From Gammaproteobacteria bacterium (GTDB lineage: Bacteria; Pseudomonadota; Gammaproteobacteria; UBA6429; Thiohalophilaceae): DNA of 34,416 bases. A model generated the notes under the pieces. The model did not search any database. It saw only the letters and a program-made list of their open reading frames with translations, and had not been told where the DNA came from. The stretch is taken from NCBI GenBank assembly GCA_011052165.1, contig DRJN01000461.1, positions 1 through 34,416 of the forward strand, written 5' to 3'. Positions 1 to 7,230 of this stretch are shown here, one piece after another (within the stretch, counting starts at the first letter, position 1; every line of letters begins with the position of its first letter). The position numbers and the translations under genes are program-made.

Positions 1-235
1 AAGTGGTGTGGTCAGACTGCGTGGTTATGGAGTGCCAGTGGTGAGAGAGGTATGGGTTCCCACGCAGAGCGTGGGAACCAGAGATCATGCGCGGGATCAA
101 GGGAGGCAGTTCGACCAGGCTGTTTGAGAGTTTTCCCGACCTGAAACGGCGCTATTTCTTGTTCCCAGCGTATCATTTTAGAACCACGAATGTCTGGATG
201 AGGGTGGTTCCAGCTATTTTAAGCCGGGGAATTAA
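1..235. other. Non-coding stretch downstream of the FAD oxidase gene
   Basis: I see no convincing gene here. The stretch holds the hairpin repeat at 55-79 and a weaker inverted repeat (GAACCAC at 181-187 with GTGGTTC at 204-210, 16-base loop) just past the stop of the minus-strand oxidase gene. The second repeat might help end that transcript, but no T-tract supports this. Confidence 0.4.
55..79. repeat. Perfect 11-bp-stem hairpin repeat
   Basis: The arms GGTTCCCACGC and GCGTGGGAACC are exact reverse complements around an AGA loop. This looks like one of the short palindromic intergenic repeats that are common in gammaproteobacteria. Half of the element, 15 bases from 67 to 81, recurs exactly at the 3' end of rsmI (5443-5457). 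No T-run follows, so a terminator role is not obvious. Confidence 0.75.
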
Positions 236-1639
236 TCAATATTTTTCTGTTGGAAATAATTTACCAGGATTGAGAATATTATTCGGATCGAAGTCATTTT
301 TTATCTGTTGCATCAGACGCAGGCTGGCGGCGTCGAGTTCCCGGTCGATAAACGCCTGTTTGCTGATGCCCACGCCGTGTTCGCCGGAGAGGCTGCCTTT
401 GAGTTTCAGCGTTAAATCGAATACCTGTTCCAGGCAGGTGTCGATATTTTTAGCCTGTACCGGGTTGTTGGGATCATAAAGCAGGTTGACGTGAATATTG
501 CCATTACCGGCATGGCCGAAGTTGATGATGGGGATGGCGTATTTTTCCGAGAGTTGTTCGAGTCCGTGGATGAGCGCTGGAATTTTAGAAACGGGAACCA
601 CAATGTCTTCGTTGATTTTGTTGGGCGCCACATTGCGCAGGGCTGGGGACAGCGCTTTGCGCGCGTTCCACAACGCCGCCGCTTCTTCGGTCGTTTTTGC
701 GGTGCTGAGGGATAGCAGACCGCTGTTGCCTGCCACCGCCGTTATTTTTTCCACGTCGCTATCCAGATGTTCGCGAGCGCCGTCCAGCTCGATCATGAGC
801 ATGGCGCCGGCGGCATTGGGAAAAGAAATGTCACTGCTTTGGCGGATCAGATCAATGGCTCTGGCGTCGATGAATTCCAGTGCACAAGGGATGATCGGCT
901 GTTTCATGATGTCCGCCACGGCGCGGGTAGCCGATTCAATATCACGGTAAATAACCTGCAAAATGCGCTTGTCTTCGGGCAGGGGGGCGAGTTTCAGGGT
1001 GGCCTCGGTGATAATCGCCAGTGTGCCTTCGGAGCCGATTAACAGGCGGGTGAGATCAAATCCGACCACGCCCTTGGTGGTAAACACCCCCGTGCGAATG
1101 GACTCGCCAGCGCCGGTGACGGCGCGCAGACCGAGCACGTTTTCTCGTGGCGTGCCGTATTTGACCGCCCGGGGGCCGGCGGAATTGTAAGCCAGGTTGC
1201 CGCCGATAGAGCAAAAGGCGGCGCTGCTGGGATCCGGAGGCCAGAAACAGCCGTGTTCGGCCAGCACGTGTTGCACGGCCTGATTGGTTAGCCCCGGCTG
1301 CACGGTGATATAGCGATCATCCGGATTCATTTCGAGCACGGCCTGCATTTTTTCAGTGGAAAGCACCAGTCCTCCGCGCAGGGGTACACTGGCGCCGGTG
1401 GTGCCGGTGCCACGGCCGCGCGCGGTCAATGGAACTCGATGCTGGTTGCAAAGCTGGACAATGGCCAGCACCTGTCCGTGGCCTTCAGGAAAGACCACGG
1501 CATCGGGTGTCACCTGGATGCGGCTATTGTCATAACCGTAGGGGATGCAGTCCGCCGTTTCGGTGAACAGTTGTTCAGGGCTGAGGACGCCGCTAAGGGC
1601 GGCGACAAACTCGGGCGTTAAAGTATTCTCACGAGACAT
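236..1639 (-). CDS. FAD-linked oxidase, GlcD / D-lactate dehydrogenase-like
   Basis: This 467-residue flavoprotein belongs to the FAD-binding type 4 (PCMH-fold) 2-hydroxyacid oxidase/dehydrogenase family, which oxidises glycolate, D-lactate or similar acids. The FAD-binding half shows GRGTGTTGASVP at residues 75-86 and PPDPSS...SIGGNLAYNSAGPRAVKYG at about 134-162. The C-terminal substrate domain carries NEDIVVP (343-349), GHAGNGNIH (375-383) and GEHGVG (419-424), typical of GlcD and D-lactate dehydrogenases. Length is normal. There is no signal peptide, so it should be cytoplasmic or peripheral on the membrane. It lies 20 bases downstream of the SIS-domain gene on the same strand and may share its transcript. 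No GlcE or GlcF partner lies in the window, so the substrate is unresolved. The ATG at 1639 has no strong ribosome binding site. Confidence 0.88.
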   Translation of the reverse strand: MSRENTLTPEFVAALSGVLSPEQLFTETADCIPYGYDNSRIQVTPDAVVFPEGHGQVLAIVQLCNQHRVPLTARGRGTGTTGASVPLRGGLVLSTEKMQAVLEMNPDDRYITVQPGLTNQAVQHVLAEHGCFWPPDPSSAAFCSIGGNLAYNSAGPRAVKYGTPRENVLGLRAVTGAGESIRTGVFTTKGVVGFDLTRLLIGSEGTLAIITEATLKLAPLPEDKRILQVIYRDIESATRAVADIMKQPIIPCALEFIDARAIDLIRQSSDISFPNAAGAMLMIELDGAREHLDSDVEKITAVAGNSGLLSLSTAKTTEEAAALWNARKALSPALRNVAPNKINEDIVVPVSKIPALIHGLEQLSEKYAIPIINFGHAGNGNIHVNLLYDPNNPVQAKNIDTCLEQVFDLTLKLKGSLSGEHGVGISKQAFIDRELDAASLRLMQQIKNDFDPNNILNPGKLFPTEKY

Positions 1640-1659
1640 AGCGTTGAAACAACAATGGG

Positions 1660-2253
1660 TTATTCGTTGTCGGGAAACAGAATATGGTCAATCTGGTGAC
1701 ATAGACAGTGAATGGTGAGCAGATGTACCTCCTGAATGCGGGCGGTATTATCAGCCGGGACGCGAATTTCTACATCATCATCGTTGAGCTGATTGGCTAT
1801 TTCGCCGCCATCGCGGCCGGTGAGGGCAATGATACGCATACTCCTGTCGTGTGCGGCTTCAATGGCGCGTATCACGTTGTCAGAGTGACCGCTGGTGGAA
1901 ATGGCCAGCAGGATGTCACCCGCCTGGCCCAGCGCGCCGATTTGACGGGCAAAGATTTCTTTATAGCTATAATCGTTTGAAATAGCGGTAAGTGCTGATG
2001 AATCGGTGGTCAGGGCGATGGCGGGCAGGCCGGGGCGTTCGCGTTCGAAACGGCAGACCAGTTCGGCGGCAAAATGCTGGGCATCGGCCGCAGAACCACC
2101 ATTGCCGCAACTGAGAATTTTATGGCCGGACTTCAAACTCTCGGCAGCCAGAGTAATGGCGCGGCTGATGTCAGCCGCCAGCACATCGCGTGCGACCTGT
2201 TTGGTTTTGATGCTGTCGTTGAAAAGCGCGAGAACGTGGTCGTTTATATTCAT
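1660..2253 (-). CDS. gmhA: SIS-domain protein, DiaA/GmhA family (phosphoheptose isomerase)
   Basis: This 197-residue protein has one SIS (sugar isomerase) domain, with CGNGGSAADAQHFAAEL at about 49-65 and STSGHSDNVIRA at 119-130. GmhA converts sedoheptulose 7-phosphate to heptose 7-phosphate for LPS core synthesis. DiaA, its Enterobacterial paralogue, binds DnaA and stimulates initiation. Locus order (lpoA-yraN-this gene) and the C-terminal part LCHQIDHILFP match DiaA. However, the residues corresponding to the four zinc/catalytic positions of E. coli GmhA (H61, E65, Q172, H180) are present here as H60, E64, Q174 and H182; from memory, E. coli DiaA has lost the Glu and last His. An enzymatically active isomerase is therefore plausible. 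The start overlaps the yraN stop by 4 bases, suggesting translational coupling. Confidence 0.87.
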   Translation of the reverse strand: MNINDHVLALFNDSIKTKQVARDVLAADISRAITLAAESLKSGHKILSCGNGGSAADAQHFAAELVCRFERERPGLPAIALTTDSSALTAISNDYSYKEIFARQIGALGQAGDILLAISTSGHSDNVIRAIEAAHDRSMRIIALTGRDGGEIANQLNDDDVEIRVPADNTARIQEVHLLTIHCLCHQIDHILFPDNE

Positions 2254-2630
2254 GCCAAAGCCATAAAGGCGTTTTTAATCCAGTTAATGGAAGGTCGGTT
2301 GTTTTCCATGCAGATGGAAACAACATCAAAGCGGGCCGGCCGGTCTGCTTGCAGCGGGTGACGTTGCAAATAGCGCGCGGCGGTGGCCAGCAGTTTTTTT
2401 TGTTTGCTGCGGGTAATCGTTTCTGCGCCACTGCCGAAGTTATTGTTGCGACGGTAGCGAACCTCGATGAATACCAGGCTTTGCCGATCTTCCATGATCA
2501 GATCAATCTCGCCCTGTGGCCCTGAAAAATTACGCTCAAGCAAACCCAGACCCTGTGTCTGTAAATAATGGCAGGCCAGCGATTCGGTTTCCTGCCCGAT
2601 TACCCGTGTTGTCGTTCCTTTTACAATCAC
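2250..2630 (-). CDS. yraN: YraN family (UPF0102) predicted endonuclease-like protein
   Basis: This small protein of 126 residues belongs to the UPF0102/YraN family, which has a restriction-endonuclease-like fold of unknown role and almost always sits beside lpoA and rsmI. The core motif GEIDLI (40-45) followed by VFIEVRYR (53-60) gives D43, E56 and R58, the family version of the D...ExK nuclease signature with Arg instead of Lys. The start is GTG at 2630, 18 bases after the lpoA stop. The 3' end overlaps the SIS-domain gene by 4 bases. The order lpoA-yraN-diaA/gmhA suggests one operon read leftward. Confidence 0.9.
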   Translation of the reverse strand: MIVKGTTTRVIGQETESLACHYLQTQGLGLLERNFSGPQGEIDLIMEDRQSLVFIEVRYRRNNNFGSGAETITRSKQKKLLATAARYLQRHPLQADRPARFDVVSICMENNRPSINWIKNAFMALA

Positions 2631-2648
2631 GCTATGACTATACCTTTG

Positions 2649-4490
2649 TTATATTCCCTGATCTATCCGCACAGGCCGACCGTTGACAAATTTTACCCAG
2701 GTCAGCTGGCGGTGTATTTGTTGTTTCAGATCCAGACTGAGACTGCCGGTTTCACCGTCGAAACGCTCATAGGGATATTTTTTCAGGGTGTTCAGGGCGG
2801 GGATAATATCATAGGCATCAATGCCCAGTGCATAAAGGCGTTGCAGACTATGACCGGCCCTGGAAATCTGTGGCTCGATTTTGCTGCGCAGACTGCGCGG
2901 GTGGCGGCTGTCGGTCAGTACCCAGGGCATGTCGCCGAATATCAGGCCGTCCATGTCGCGGTCACGGGCGGGATTGAGGTTGCCGGTAAAAACATGGGAA
3001 GTGCCGTAAACCGGCACGCTGGAGGCGCGGTAGAATTTGAGCTGGGGGCGTATCTGGCGCGCCTGGCGCGGATAGGCCGCAATGAAAACAAAATCAATAT
3101 CCTGGCGCCGGCGGGGCGTGTATTTAAGTTTGCGGTTGAGCAGACTGGAAAGACTACGGTAACGACGTTTGCTTTGATCGATATTGAGCAGACGTTGGAT
3201 GGGGCGGGAAAAATCCTTGTTTGCCGGATTATAGGTTTCCTGGTTAACGATCTTTCCGCCAATTTCGCGCCAGCGTTGGCTGAAGGCCTGTACCACCCGG
3301 CTTCCCCAGGGACCGGCCGGCACCAGGGTGACCGCGTTGACATAACCATCGAACCAGGTGCGTTCAGCGACCTGGCGGGCTTCTTCCTCAGGTGAGAGGC
3401 CAAACTGATAGAGATTGGCCGGAATATTATCATTGAGACTGTAATTTAATGCGAGGGTGGGGACAGGCAGAGGATGATGGGTGGCGATGCGTGCAATCGC
3501 GGTCTTGTCCAGCGGACCGACGACAAAGCCAGCCCCTTCAGCAATAGCCCGCTGATAAATGGCCGTTACATCGTTATTAGTGACATCATAAATGTGAATG
3601 GACTGCCGGTTTTTTATGCGCCGGGCATAATAGGCGCCCAGGAAACCGTCACGAATGGCTTCGGCAGCCTTGGCGAACTTGCTGGAAAACGGTAACAGCA
3701 GGGCAATCTGTTTGGGCAGCGAAACATCCTGCTGTTGGCGATTGAGCAGACTTTCAATGATCTGCCTGTCAGCGGGGTGGTGGGGATAGGTATGCTGCCA
3801 TTGCTGTACCGCCTGGCGCAGCATGGCCGGGCGTAGCTGATAGGTTTTGGCGATACGTACCAGATCCATCCAGCCGCTGAGTACGTTGGGGGGGGGATCG
3901 GTGCGCAGCTGCATGAGCGCCTGTTCGGTGAGCATGGCCAGAGCCTGCCAGATATCCTCCTGGTTGGCGTGTATCAGGGCGGCGTCATCCAGGTAGCGCT
4001 CGCGTTTGATTAATTCACGCGCCGTTTCAATGCGATTACCGGAAAGAGTGAAAGCATCTGCGCGCAGATCATAATAGTCGGCAAGATAAAAATGATTGCT
4101 GCCCACAGGGGGGGGTGCGTCGAGCAGTTTCAGAACCTGATCGATCTGGCGTTTAGTGAGGGCGATATGCGCCTGTGCCAGCCTCAGGAGCAGGCGCTGA
4201 TCTGTCTTGGCATAATTAATTTGCAGGCCCTGCAAGGTTTGTTTGGCCGCGGCAAGATTCTTCATGCTGGCTTCGGCCGCCGCTGCCCGTAATAGCAGTG
4301 GTGTGCGTTTGTAAGGACGCATCTGCTGAGCCATATCGAGAAACAGGGCGTCTGCCTTTTGGTATTCACCCCGGGCAAACAGAAGCTCGGCTTCATCAGG
4401 ATTGAGTTTCATCACCGCCGGGCCACTCGCACAGCTCGCGAGGCCGAGGCTGATGAACAGGAATAAGATTATTTTAATCGGGGCGTTCAT
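2649..4490 (-). CDS. lpoA: LpoA, outer-membrane lipoprotein activator of PBP1A
   Basis: This gene encodes the lipoprotein that reaches from the outer membrane to stimulate the peptidoglycan synthase PBP1A. I start it at the ATG at 4490 (613 residues), because this gives a clean lipoprotein signal: MNAPIKIILFLFISLG then lipobox LASC. A longer frame from 4559 would add 23 residues before the signal and would overlap the -10 promoter element. The N-terminal half is a TPR-like helical repeat region (for example LLFARGEYQKADALFLDM). The C-terminal half is a periplasmic-binding-protein-like fold (QIALLLPFSSKFAKAAEAIRDGF, then GFVVGPLDK). It heads the leftward lpoA-yraN-gmhA set and is divergent from rsmI, as in E. 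coli and Pseudomonas. Two long poly-C runs (coding strand) lie at 3888-3896 and 4108-4115, each within a Pro-Pro-Pro codon stretch. Confidence 0.9.
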   Translation of the reverse strand: MNAPIKIILFLFISLGLASCASGPAVMKLNPDEAELLFARGEYQKADALFLDMAQQMRPYKRTPLLLRAAAAEASMKNLAAAKQTLQGLQINYAKTDQRLLLRLAQAHIALTKRQIDQVLKLLDAPPPVGSNHFYLADYYDLRADAFTLSGNRIETARELIKRERYLDDAALIHANQEDIWQALAMLTEQALMQLRTDPPPNVLSGWMDLVRIAKTYQLRPAMLRQAVQQWQHTYPHHPADRQIIESLLNRQQQDVSLPKQIALLLPFSSKFAKAAEAIRDGFLGAYYARRIKNRQSIHIYDVTNNDVTAIYQRAIAEGAGFVVGPLDKTAIARIATHHPLPVPTLALNYSLNDNIPANLYQFGLSPEEEARQVAERTWFDGYVNAVTLVPAGPWGSRVVQAFSQRWREIGGKIVNQETYNPANKDFSRPIQRLLNIDQSKRRYRSLSSLLNRKLKYTPRRRQDIDFVFIAAYPRQARQIRPQLKFYRASSVPVYGTSHVFTGNLNPARDRDMDGLIFGDMPWVLTDSRHPRSLRSKIEPQISRAGHSLQRLYALGIDAYDIIPALNTLKKYPYERFDGETGSLSLDLKQQIHRQLTWVKFVNGRPVRIDQGI

Positions 4491-4538
4491 AGACTTGTTA
4501 AACTGTCCTGCTAGCTGTCGGGGGGATGGATGTCTGGC

Positions 4539-4544
4539 ATTATA
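4539..4544 (-). promoter_or_regulatory. Candidate -10 element for lpoA
   Basis: On the minus strand this reads TATAAT, a perfect sigma-70 -10 hexamer, about 50 bases upstream of the preferred lpoA start. No good -35 box is visible at 16-18 bases (GCGCAA at 17). It supports the 4490 start, because the longer frame would begin upstream of transcription. Confidence 0.4.
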
Positions 4545-4599
4545 ACGAGCGGGAATCAAAATTGCGCTGCCATTTGCGATGAATGATGTGAAATGAATT

Positions 4600-5460
4600 A
4601 TGGATTTTTATAAACAGTGTCTGTATATCGTGGCGACGCCGATTGGCAATCTGGGTGATTTCAGTCCACGGGCGGTTGACGTCCTTCAGCGGGTGGATCT
4701 GATCGCAGTAGAAGATACCCGTCACAGTGGTCGGTTGTTACAACATTTTGCCATCAAAACGCCGATGCAGGCCCTGCATGAGCACAATGAGCGTAAGCTG
4801 GCTGACGCGCTAGTGCAAAAAATTGAGAACGGTCAGACACTCGCGCTGATTTCCGATGCCGGTACACCTCTTCTGAGTGACCCCGGCTATCATCTGGTGC
4901 GCCTGGCGCGTGAAAAAGGCATCCGGGTGATCCCGGTGCCCGGCGCTTGCGCGGCTATTACGGCCTTGTCCGCCGCCGGTCTGGCCACCGATCGTTTTCG
5001 CTTCGAAGGTTTTCTACCGGCGAAGAACGGCGCGCGGCGGCAGCAACTGGAGAGCCTGAAGCAGGAGACGCTGACCTTGCTGTTTTACGAAAGCCCGCAC
5101 CGCATTGAGGATAGTCTCTCGGATATGGTGGCGATTTTTGGTGCGCAACGCCAGGGCGTGCTGGCCCGTGAATTGACCAAGACCTTTGAAACCATCCGTG
5201 GTGGTACGCTGGCGGAGCTGTCGAGCTGGGTGACGGGCGATGCCAACCAGCGTAAAGGTGAAATGGTGCTGCTGGTGCAGGGGGCCGCCGTCGCTGATCC
5301 TGATGATCTGGATGCCGATGCTGAGCGAGTGCTGAAAATTCTGTTGCAGGATCTGCCGCTGAAGCAGGCGGCGGCACTGGCCACCGAGATTACCGGGGTG
5401 CGCAAGAAAAAACTCTATGCGCGGGGGCTGGAGCTGAAGCAGGAGCGTGGGAACCAGTGA
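4600..5460 (+). CDS. rsmI: RsmI, 16S rRNA C1402 2'-O-methyltransferase
   Basis: RsmI uses S-adenosylmethionine to methylate the ribose 2'-OH of C1402 in the decoding centre of 16S rRNA; RsmH, encoded further right, methylates N4 of the same base. The 286-residue protein has the tetrapyrrole methylase-type fold: LYIVATPIGNLGD near the start, DAGTPLLSDPGYHLVR at about 87-102, the YESPHRI motif, then a small C-terminal helical domain. Length equals that of E. coli RsmI. The last codons (Glu-Arg-Gly-Asn-Gln-stop) lie in a 15-base sequence identical to half of the hairpin repeat at 55-79, so a repeat appears to have supplied the 3' end. No strong Shine-Dalgarno precedes ATG 4600. A hairpin (5487-5506) follows the gene. 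Confidence 0.93.
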   Translation: MDFYKQCLYIVATPIGNLGDFSPRAVDVLQRVDLIAVEDTRHSGRLLQHFAIKTPMQALHEHNERKLADALVQKIENGQTLALISDAGTPLLSDPGYHLVRLAREKGIRVIPVPGACAAITALSAAGLATDRFRFEGFLPAKNGARRQQLESLKQETLTLLFYESPHRIEDSLSDMVAIFGAQRQGVLARELTKTFETIRGGTLAELSSWVTGDANQRKGEMVLLVQGAAVADPDDLDADAERVLKILLQDLPLKQAAALATEITGVRKKKLYARGLELKQERGNQ

Positions 5461-5486
5461 AATTCAGTTAGTATCCGATTTGTTGG

Positions 5487-5506
5487 ACTCCAGCTTGCGC
5501 TGGAGT
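5487..5506. repeat. Palindromic repeat / possible rsmI terminator
   Basis: ACTCCAGC and GCTGGAGT form an 8-bp perfect stem around a TTGC loop, 26 bases after the rsmI stop. The sequence and its TGACGAAGGAAT tail resemble a widespread intergenic repeat. No T-run follows immediately, so it may be a repeat that stalls or processes RNA rather than a classical terminator. Confidence 0.45.
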
Positions 5507-5525
5507 GACGAAGGAATATTTAATC

Positions 5526-5644
5526 GTAACTATTCAACATACTGGGGGAAGGTCGCCAACCATTGTCCAGCTTAAGTTATTTGAGGAAATGAGTAACACA
5601 GGTAGGTTGGCGCTGAGCCATGATCTTTATGGCGAAGCCCAACA
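5526..5644 (+). repeat. Left copy of inverted repeat flanking the R-M module
   Basis: This segment contains GTAACTATTCAACATA (5526-5541) and, 60 bases on, a REP-like element that starts with GTAGGTTGGCGCTGAGC at 5602 and ends CGAAGCCCAACA at 5644. Both parts recur in the same relative order on the opposite strand at 8414-8482, on the other side of the restriction-modification genes. The 16-base outer part differs at one position. The inner part shares both ends and differs in its centre. Confidence 0.7.
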
Positions 5645-5824
5645 ATCAAGTCAATGTTCATAGATAGGATCTTTAAAGTTATTGATTCTATTGGAGATTA
5701 TTATTGTAATTACGTTGTTTTGCATTTTTTGATATTAGTTTGTAGTTTCCCGACACAACTGTAACTTATTGAATATAGACAATTATCCCTTAAGAACTAA
5801 CGTATGAGTCAATGTTAGATTTCT

Positions 5825-6919
5825 TCACGCAAGAGCTAGTTCAAAATTCTGACCTGCTTCAGCGGTAGCATTGTCAACTTTTTCAATCCCGGATAATGAA
5901 TTTTCTATACACTTTGCAACTACATGCGCTAGTCCGCACGGCACAGCATTTCCAATCTGCGAGAATACTCTGCTGCTTGGTCCGCAAAATATATAGTTTC
6001 TAGGGAATGTTTGAAGTAAAGCGGCTTCGTCGATTGTAAGTCGTCTCAGATATGAAGGTGAGTCATGCATACCCTGTGGTTTACCTCCGGCCATTAAGTG
6101 CTGGTGGTAATCTTCGACCCATGATGCCGCATCATTATATAAATGATTATCATCAATTATCGGTGTTCTATTGCCGCCCATACTTGCAGGTAAAGTGCTT
6201 GCCCACCCATCAGGATTTAGTGGTCTACCTTGTCCATTAAATAGCATCCCCGCATATGGCGATTTTCTGAGCACAGGTTTCGCGGCAAGGGTAACTTTTG
6301 CATTGCAAACGCGATCATTACCTTCAGATCCTGGCTTGCCTAAAGGAATTAGCACATCGCGAAGAGTTGGTGCCGATTTTTTGTAGCTTTGAAAATTAGA
6401 TAAGAAAATCGGATTAAATCCATTCTTTACACCAATGAAGAATACTCTTTCACGTGACTGGGGAACCCCAAACTCCTTAGCATTTAGAATGTGTATAGTG
6501 ACGGTGTACCCAGCTTTCTGGAAACGTGAAATAAGTGAAGCACGGACATCTTCAAATTTAGCTAGTGAGCCAAGTGATTTTACATTCTCCATAACAAAAG
6601 CCTTTGGCTGAACATCCTCGATTACGGAGCAAAAACTAAATATCAGTTTGCTCCTCGGGTCTTCTGGATCCATCTTCCCTGCTACTGAAAACCCTTGACA
6701 AGGAGGACCGCCAAAAACGACATCTATTCCTTTGAATTTTGAGAGATCAGTTTTAATCTCATCTATATCTCCCTCAAAAAGCACTGTGTCAGGGTGATTA
6801 GCGCGAAATGTATCGCAAGCATGTTTATCCATTTCATTTGCAGCAATGATCTGGAATCCCGCATCCCTAAATCCAACATCCATCCCCCCAGCCCCACTAA
6901 ACAAGGAAATCGCTTTCAT
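5825..6919 (-). CDS. Type II DNA (cytosine-5) methyltransferase
   Basis: This 364-residue enzyme transfers a methyl group from S-adenosylmethionine to C5 of cytosine in a specific DNA site and should protect the host from the neighbouring endonuclease. All core motifs are visible in order: SLFSGAGGMDVGF (I, 5-17), GGPPCQGFSVAG with catalytic C74 (IV), ENV at 111-113 (VI), QSRERV at 154-159 (VIII), a target-recognition region at roughly 170-285, then RRLTIDEAALLQTFP (292-306) and QIGNAVP (321-327). It appears intact and active. Its base composition is much more AT-rich than the flanking housekeeping genes, a sign of transfer. ATG at 6919 is preceded by AGGA at 9 bases. It is divergent from the regulator gene, with only 38 bases between. 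The target site cannot be read from the sequence. Confidence 0.95.
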   Translation of the reverse strand: MKAISLFSGAGGMDVGFRDAGFQIIAANEMDKHACDTFRANHPDTVLFEGDIDEIKTDLSKFKGIDVVFGGPPCQGFSVAGKMDPEDPRSKLIFSFCSVIEDVQPKAFVMENVKSLGSLAKFEDVRASLISRFQKAGYTVTIHILNAKEFGVPQSRERVFFIGVKNGFNPIFLSNFQSYKKSAPTLRDVLIPLGKPGSEGNDRVCNAKVTLAAKPVLRKSPYAGMLFNGQGRPLNPDGWASTLPASMGGNRTPIIDDNHLYNDAASWVEDYHQHLMAGGKPQGMHDSPSYLRRLTIDEAALLQTFPRNYIFCGPSSRVFSQIGNAVPCGLAHVVAKCIENSLSGIEKVDNATAEAGQNFELALA

Positions 6920-6957
6920 TAAAATATTCCTATTTCGAATAATTTAGAGATTATAGC
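6920..6957. promoter_or_regulatory. Divergent promoter region of the R-M system (possible C-box)
   Basis: All transcription signals for the methyltransferase (leftward) and, if not further upstream, for the regulator-endonuclease pair (rightward) must fit in or around these 38 AT-rich bases. A loose palindrome centred on TTCGAA is a candidate operator for the XRE regulator. In known C-protein systems such boxes lie exactly here. I cannot define the -35/-10 pairs with confidence. Confidence 0.35.
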
Positions 6958-7230
6958 ATGATGTATAGTATGAAAAAAGGTAAAACAATATTCGACCAAC
7001 GCTATCAGAAGCTCATATCTGAACTTGCCAAAGAGCGCATTCGTCTGAGCATTTCTCAAGGTGAGCTTGCGGCACAGGTTGGCTTAAACCAATCTGATAT
7101 TTCTAAGATCGAAAAATATGAGAAGCGTCTTGATGTGCTTGAACTCTCGATGCTTTTGAAAGCATTACGCATCGAAGAAAATGCACGACTCCAGCAAATT
7201 GTCAAAGAATTTACTGGAGTTCCCGAATGA
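6958..7230 (+). CDS. XRE-family controller (C-protein-like) of the R-M system
   Basis: This 90-residue protein consists mainly of a Cro/C1-type helix-turn-helix: LISELAKERIRLSISQ, then GELAAQVGLNQSDISKIEK at about 38-56 as the DNA-contacting helices, then VLELSMLLKALRI. Size and position match controller proteins of type II restriction-modification systems, which bind their own promoter and delay endonuclease expression until methylation is established. The stop overlaps the endonuclease start by 4 bases (7227-7230), so the two are translationally coupled. Three in-frame ATGs (6958, 6961, 6970) lie near the 5' end and the true start is uncertain. It is AT-rich like its neighbours. The controller role is inferred from context; the HTH fold is clear. 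Confidence 0.85.
   Translation: MMYSMKKGKTIFDQRYQKLISELAKERIRLSISQGELAAQVGLNQSDISKIEKYEKRLDVLELSMLLKALRIEENARLQQIVKEFTGVPE

Larger units (their letters stand above)
5461..5824. other. AT-rich intergenic region left of the R-M module
   Basis: These 364 bases hold the hairpin at 5487-5506 and the repeats at 5526-5644, then AT-rich sequence with no open frame of note. Near the methyltransferase stop lies a small inverted repeat (CTAAC at 5797-5801, GTTAG at 5814-5818), which could end the leftward methyltransferase transcript or mark a junction. Confidence 0.5.

Noticed and set aside
2568..3395. Plus-strand open frame of 275 codons opposite lpoA and yraN
   Set aside because: It overlaps two well-supported minus-strand genes and shows no family motif.
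5602..5820. A full left-hand attC from GCCCAAC (5637) to GTTAGAT (5820)
   Set aside because: At about 184 bases it exceeds usual attC lengths and I see no matching L boxes; only the right-hand candidate is kept, as speculative.
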